Source: Rhinopomastus cyanomelas (taxonomy: Eukaryota > Chordata > Aves > Bucerotiformes > Rhinopomastidae). Taken from it: a DNA stretch of 64,000 nucleotides. The translations under genes were made by a program, and so were the position numbers. The DNA lies in contig VXBP01003841.1 of NCBI GenBank assembly GCA_013400115.1, positions 1,171-65,170 of the forward strand, read 5' to 3'. Shown here one piece after another: positions 59,106 to 64,000 of the stretch; the stretch's first letter is position 1, and every line of letters starts with the position of its first letter. The notes under the pieces were generated by a model. It did no database searches. It was not told the DNA's origin and was given only the letters and a program-made list of their open reading frames with translations.

Positions 59106-60999
59106 GCTGCTCACTTATTCGTGGAATAGGCTCTGATACCTGTCAGGCAGCGTTTAATCAAGACTTTAATTAGTTTCCTTTGTATGAGGGAAATAAGCAC
59201 TTAAGTCAATGTTTTGGCTTTTACATTAGAGACTTACTGAAGCCCTGAACACGGGAAATGACAGAAAAGATGGCCTTTGCCACTTCATTAATGCATTGTA
59301 TATTTAGGAATATAATGCTAAGAAAATAATAGGTTTTCAATTACATTTGAAGTCATGCATGATCAGAAGGAAAAACTACAAGGAAAGTGCTTTTCTTTCT
59401 TTCGTTCCCTTTCCTTTCCAGTGTCCTATGAGCACAGGCAGCCTGACTGCTGATGTCACTGGCTTAAGAGGCCAAATTCTAGAGATGTGGTCAGTGGTTG
59501 CAGTGTTACAACTTAAACTATGTGGCACTAAGGAAGGATCACCCTTTTCCATGATGTAGCTTATCATGAAATGACTGACAAGCTCTGTTTGATGCTCTTC
59601 AGGCAACCGAGTGAGAAAGTTAATCTCATTCTGAGAGAGACCATTCGTATCATATGAAAACCTTCCTTCACAAAGCAAGATGCAGGTGCTCTTTGCATTG
59701 ATGATTGTCATTAATATTCTATTGAGGGGAAGAGCACTTGTTTTCCAACAGCTATTTTGTGCTTTATACAAAGTAAAAGCTCTTAATACCATTCACAAAT
59801 ACTTCTGCAGTTTTCATAGATAGTGTATTGCTTGGTGGCTGGAGTACAATAAAGGGAACTGCTTGTTACCATCTCTAAAAGCAGATGGTGTGACTGCATC
59901 TGGAGCTGACATATCTTGGTGGATTTTCTGATAACTGAGCTGCCATGATAAAAGTATGCTGTCAGTCAGCCTAGCCTGTCATATCTTTTCCTGCTTTATT
60001 GTTTTTTAGAAGTGCTGTAAAATGGAAATCCATTGTTTCTGACCAGTGTGTGTTTGGGTTTGAGATTTTTAACCACACAAGATACCCTAAAGTATTAAAC
60101 ACTGAGTATTAGTGGGATTTTTTTTGCAAGAAAATTCAGAATATATTTATCTTTTTTTGATTGATCTATTTCAGGTCAATTCATGGTATCAAGTTTGACC
60201 ATCATTCTGAGCTACTAGAGGCTGGTCTGGTCACAGTAAACAGCATATTTAGAGCTGTTCTGTATCAATACTTTGACACAAAGGAGCTGCATGACAGGTT
60301 TTACTGTCCCATCTTACTTTCATGAAGAGAAGTAATTTCATTCACAGAAAATACCATTGCCACTCAAGGAGTAAATGTATCTCCATATGTCTTGTAGCTA
60401 AAATGATATATAAATTCTCATCTAGCAATCTTGGAAATGGTTTCCAAATCCAGAAAAAAAAAAGTAATTTCTTATTGTGAATTATTTTATATGTAGTTAT
60501 TATTGAAAATTTACAAAACACAGACATTAGTCACAGTTACAAAACTTTTTATTCATGTACTGTGAACAGATGGATAATTCTGCACACAGAGAAAAAACCA
60601 GGCTGTGTCTTGTGCTGTGCTAACATCTTCTTGTGGGTTGTTGTCTGAAGACAGACAGCAATTCAGAAATGAGGTCTCAGTGGGCATAAATCCAAATTTT
60701 TAAAAAAGGATAATTTAGTCAAGATAAATGAACAGGGGAAGCACCTCCACTGAATGTTTTTTGGGGGTTTTTTTATGCCTCTTAGTTTTGGTTTGCCTAT
60801 TTCACTGAAGAACCAAGTTCTACTATCCTTAGGAAACATGTATGCTTTGGATAAACACTCCAATACAGCATAAACACTGTATAAATATAAAAGGAAAGAA
60901 GTCTTATAAAGAATAATGAATAAAATTCCTATGTGCAAAAGTAAATTAGGAATATAAAATAGCCTAACAAAAAGGATGAAATCAGAACAGTATTTTCTG
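59106..60999. other. Upstream intergenic DNA
   Basis: AT-rich. It contains an acceptor-like pyrimidine tract at 59398-59421 and a 138-codon minus-strand frame at 59376-59792, both discussed as a finding. Confidence 0.4.
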
Positions 61000-61094
61000 T
61001 CTAGGTGATCCTGCTGTGGCAGGGGATTGGACTAGATGATCTTTCGAGGTCCCTTCCCATCCCTAACGATGATTCCCTTCTATGATTCTATGAT
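61000..61094 (+). mobile_element. 95-bp young CR1 3' tail
   Basis: It runs from 'tctaggtgatcctgctgtgg' through 'atgatctttcgaggtccctt' to ATTCTATG octamers, and is a clear match to the young subfamily. Confidence 0.92.
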
Positions 61095-63505
61095 TTTACT
61101 GGCTGGCATGAGTTACACTGGGCACTGGTGGGCTTAGAAGACCCTGAGGTAATCTTTCACCACTTCTTTTTTTTTGGTTTTCCTTTTTAAAAATGTTCTT
61201 TTTGAAGATTCTTATTGTGCCACAAAACAATTTAATGCAGAAGTGTATTTCCTATTTTTTTCCACATAATGGTAACTCTTTGCATTTTATTACAAAGCAC
61301 TTTAGAGATTATAGCTGTGCGACATCGCCAACAGTTTCATTCCTCTGCTATGTAAGAGATCAAACTAAGGAACATGAAATATGTTAGGCAATAAAGAGAA
61401 GAAAAAAAGATTGATCAAAGGTAATGAAAATCTCTTGCATAAAATGCTAGAGAATAATTAATAGAACGCATCTTCTTTTAAGAAAGAAAAGGGCATGAAA
61501 TTCTGATTTGATATGGAAAAGAGAGATGAATTGATGCTGCTGTGATTTGGATTTGTGGCTTGAAGGAACAAAGTATTCATGTAGGCCAAAAAATTTGTAT
61601 CAATCCACTCATCAACCTTAATAAATTGTCTTTTAGAGGTAAGATAATTACAGGGAATTTTAAAAGCCTGGTTGAAGTTATATGGCAGGAAATCTTGACC
61701 TAAAAAAACCTAGAATTTGAGCCATCAAAAAAAAAAACTATTATGGGTCTTGTTTTGCAGGGCTAAAGAGTTGTTTCACGTATACATAGATGTGTTACTA
61801 CTCTAACATCATAACTTTTTTTTAATGAAAAAAGCCAGGATTATTTTGCTTCTCCATGCCACAGAAGAAAATCAGAGCTAGAAACACTGAGTATTATTTT
61901 AATGTTCACAAAATAATCAGCTAACATCTCAGTTAAAGGACTATGTCAGGTAAATGCTCCAGAATTCTTTTGGCTATAACAAAATAAATGGCTTTTTAAA
62001 ATTGCCTTCTACGGTCAGTATTTTAGCTTTAGGGGTTTTTGCTACAAAGACTGGTTTTAACAGAAGCAAAACAGATACTAAGATAAAATGCTAATTCCTA
62101 AATAATAGAAAACGTGATTTAAGTGGCACTATAAATTGGCTGAACTTTAGTTTGTCACACTTTGGACTAAAAATAGCAGCACTCTAAACTGAATTTCTAC
62201 AGTTCCCTCACTAAAGTACAAGCCAAAGACATTGAAATAACACCACTGAGAAGGCTAAGTTGCAGTGTCTCACTTGGAAACGGAAGTTACATGGCACATT
62301 AGTGTCAGAGGTGCAATGAGACCCTCCTGGAGTACTCCAAGCAAGTAAATCTGGGTAAACAATACATTGCTTGCTTTGGACCCTTTGTTCTTGTGTAAAG
62401 GACAAAGACAGAATATCTCTGCCCAGCAACAGCATATAGCTTATGTTCCAGCACAGCAAAAATAAAATGGAGCTGGTATTGTAAAAATTAATCCACTAGG
62501 GAATGATAATCTTTTGGCTACGGATGCTGTGCAGTTTGCCAGGTTTTTGATTTTTTTAATAAAATCCATTCTTATGATGTTTCCTGATACTATATATCAG
62601 CTTTTAAATAATGACTCATTTGTGTTGTGAGTACATTTTGTACTCTGTGAAAATGTAGTAAATTAAATATATAAAAAACAACCTTGTTGAAACACCTCAC
62701 TTGTTCTTTTCTAAACTAATCCTTGATTCCTCCATTTCTTTGCAAACACACATACCTACTCAAACATACAGAGGCACACTACTGTTGTGGGTTGGCTTGT
62801 TTACAGGAGTTTATCTATCAAGTTTGGAAGTCACACTATTTTCTCTTTAGATGTTTACTCACTTTTAGTAATGATTGATTAATAACAACAGGTATTGTAG
62901 GGAAAAATTTCTACAACCATAAAAGAAAAATATTTCTTAAGGATGAAGCAGGGAATAGGAAATAATACTTTTGTGTTTTCAAAAGCATTTCTCTGCAAGT
63001 TTTCTATATACCTTGCAGATATTAAACACATTGGTGCTGCACAGCCCCAGAACTTTGTTAAGTAGTGTTATTTCTAGACCATTTCACAGATACAAAGACT
63101 ACAATTCATAGCTTGTGATGTGAACAAAGATGAATAGCAATTGTCTGGCCACAGTTAACTGGTAATTCGGTATTCTTAATTTCTGGTCTCCTTTGCAAAA
63201 TATTTGTTTATCACTTGTAAAACCCTGACACTGTCTCTTATATTTGCTTAAATGTTCCTCCTTCAGGAACTCTTACAATGGAAGTAATAATATCCACATT
63301 AGAAAATAGATTCTGTCTCAAATGTATTTTTTAGTGGTTAGATCATGTATAGCAACATTCTTGTGGAGGAAGAGGATGCATTTTATTTTTAAATATTTCT
63401 TACTTCTTATTTGGAATAACCTTACAATTTCATAGATCTTTCTTTTGTCTCCAGTTTAGAAATCTGACCTGAAGACACTGTTCCTGGTGGGTCATCAGAA
63501 GAACA
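61095..63505. other. Upstream intergenic DNA
   Basis: AT-rich, with no recognised repeat, exon or RNA gene. Confidence 0.4.
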
Positions 63506-64000
63506 CATAGAATCATAGAATCATAGAATCATAGAATCATTACCGATGATTCTATGGGTAGAATCTTCTTTTGAGGAAGGGACCTCGAAAGATCATCTAG
63601 TCCAATCCTCATGCAACAGCAGGATCACCTAGATCAAGTCACACAGGAACACATCCAGGCGGGTCTTGAACATCTCCAGTGAAGGAGACTGCACAACCCC
63701 CCTGGGCAGCCTGTTCCAGTGCTCCGTCACACTCACCGTGAAGAAGTTCCTTCTCAGGTTGATGTGGAACCTCCTATGTTCCAGCTTACAACCATTGCCC
63801 CTCGTCCTATCACTACATGACACTGAGAAGAGCCCAGCGCCATCCTCTCGACACCCACCCCTCAAATATTTATAGACATTAATNCAATGAATAGATTGAA
63901 CAGGACCGGTCCCAGCACCGATCCCCGGGGCACTCCACTAGATACAGGCCTCCAACTAGACTCTGTCCCATTGACCACCACTCTCTGACTTCTACCCTGT
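63506..64000 (-). mobile_element. Young CR1 LINE with a missing middle, continuing past the window
   Basis: It starts with four octamers, has an unusual inserted foldback at 63530-63570, then follows the young subfamily to 'agacattaat' at 63883. After the single N it continues at 'caatgaatagattgaacagg', which in the 14.6-kb copy lies about 590 bases further along. ORF2 is open on both sides (63865-63629; RT region to 64000). Confidence 0.95.
63884..63884. other. Single-N assembly join replacing part of a CR1
   Basis: Compared with the 14.6-kb copy (14983 versus about 15575), roughly 590 bases are absent at this N. Confidence 0.85.

Noticed and set aside
62782..62830. Sequence 'actgttgtgggttggcttg' resembling the start of the avian LTR family
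   Set aside because: The match is only about 15 bases and nothing after it follows the LTR order.
1..64000. CRISPR arrays, operons, phage or plasmid genes, tRNA or rRNA genes
   Set aside because: I looked for regularly spaced repeats, dense same-strand frames and cloverleaf-like segments. Only CR1 octamers and intronic DNA were found, as expected for a vertebrate genome.

Overview
The window looks like nuclear DNA from a bird. About 30 CR1 LINE fragments, most cut short at their 5' ends, carry avian-type CR1 3' ends built of 8-bp tandem repeats. There is also a remnant of an avian-type retroviral LTR. Spacing is intronic or intergenic, with few open frames. The CR1 load and the number of near-identical copies would suit a CR1-rich lineage such as woodpeckers and relatives, but that is only a guess.

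The one recognisable gene is SNCAIP (synphilin-1, an alpha-synuclein-interacting ankyrin-repeat protein) on the minus strand. Its first coding exon (19 codons, 4047-4103, exon about 4047-4149) encodes the N-terminus MEAPEYLDLDEIDFSDDIS and ends at a consensus GTAAGT donor. Positions 1-4046 are the start of the next intron. Positions from about 4150 to 40.3 kb are a large 5' intron. A CpG island at about 39.73-41.29 kb is the likely promoter and untranslated first exon. Positions 41.3-64 kb lie upstream of the gene and contain no exon I can name.

Region by region: 0-3.4 kb holds mosaic CR1s in both orientations; 4.0-4.15 kb the SNCAIP exon; 7.2-8.0 kb two abutting CR1s; 11.2-11.7 kb an old plus-strand CR1; 14.2-16.5 kb a young CR1 with a readable reverse transcriptase inserted into an older one; 26.7-30.95 kb a CR1 cluster including an old element broken by three later insertions; 36.6-38.2 kb a CR1 with a 760-base gap; 39.7-41.3 kb the CpG island; 43.2-46.7 kb a more GC-rich stretch with an old CR1 fragment; 51-52 kb a CR1 with a 370-base gap; 56.2-56.9 kb a CR1 with an intact C-terminal frame; 58.7-59.1 kb the LTR remnant; 63.5-64 kb a CR1 whose middle is replaced by one N.

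Points of most interest: a tiny upstream ORF whose TAA stop overlaps the SNCAIP ATG (TAATG); the multi-layer CR1 nest at 28-30.5 kb; CR1-associated assembly scars, including single-N joins; a strong strand bias among young CR1s; and a perfect 15-bp hairpin at 31.1 kb. I found no CRISPR array, tRNA, rRNA, or new multi-gene system.
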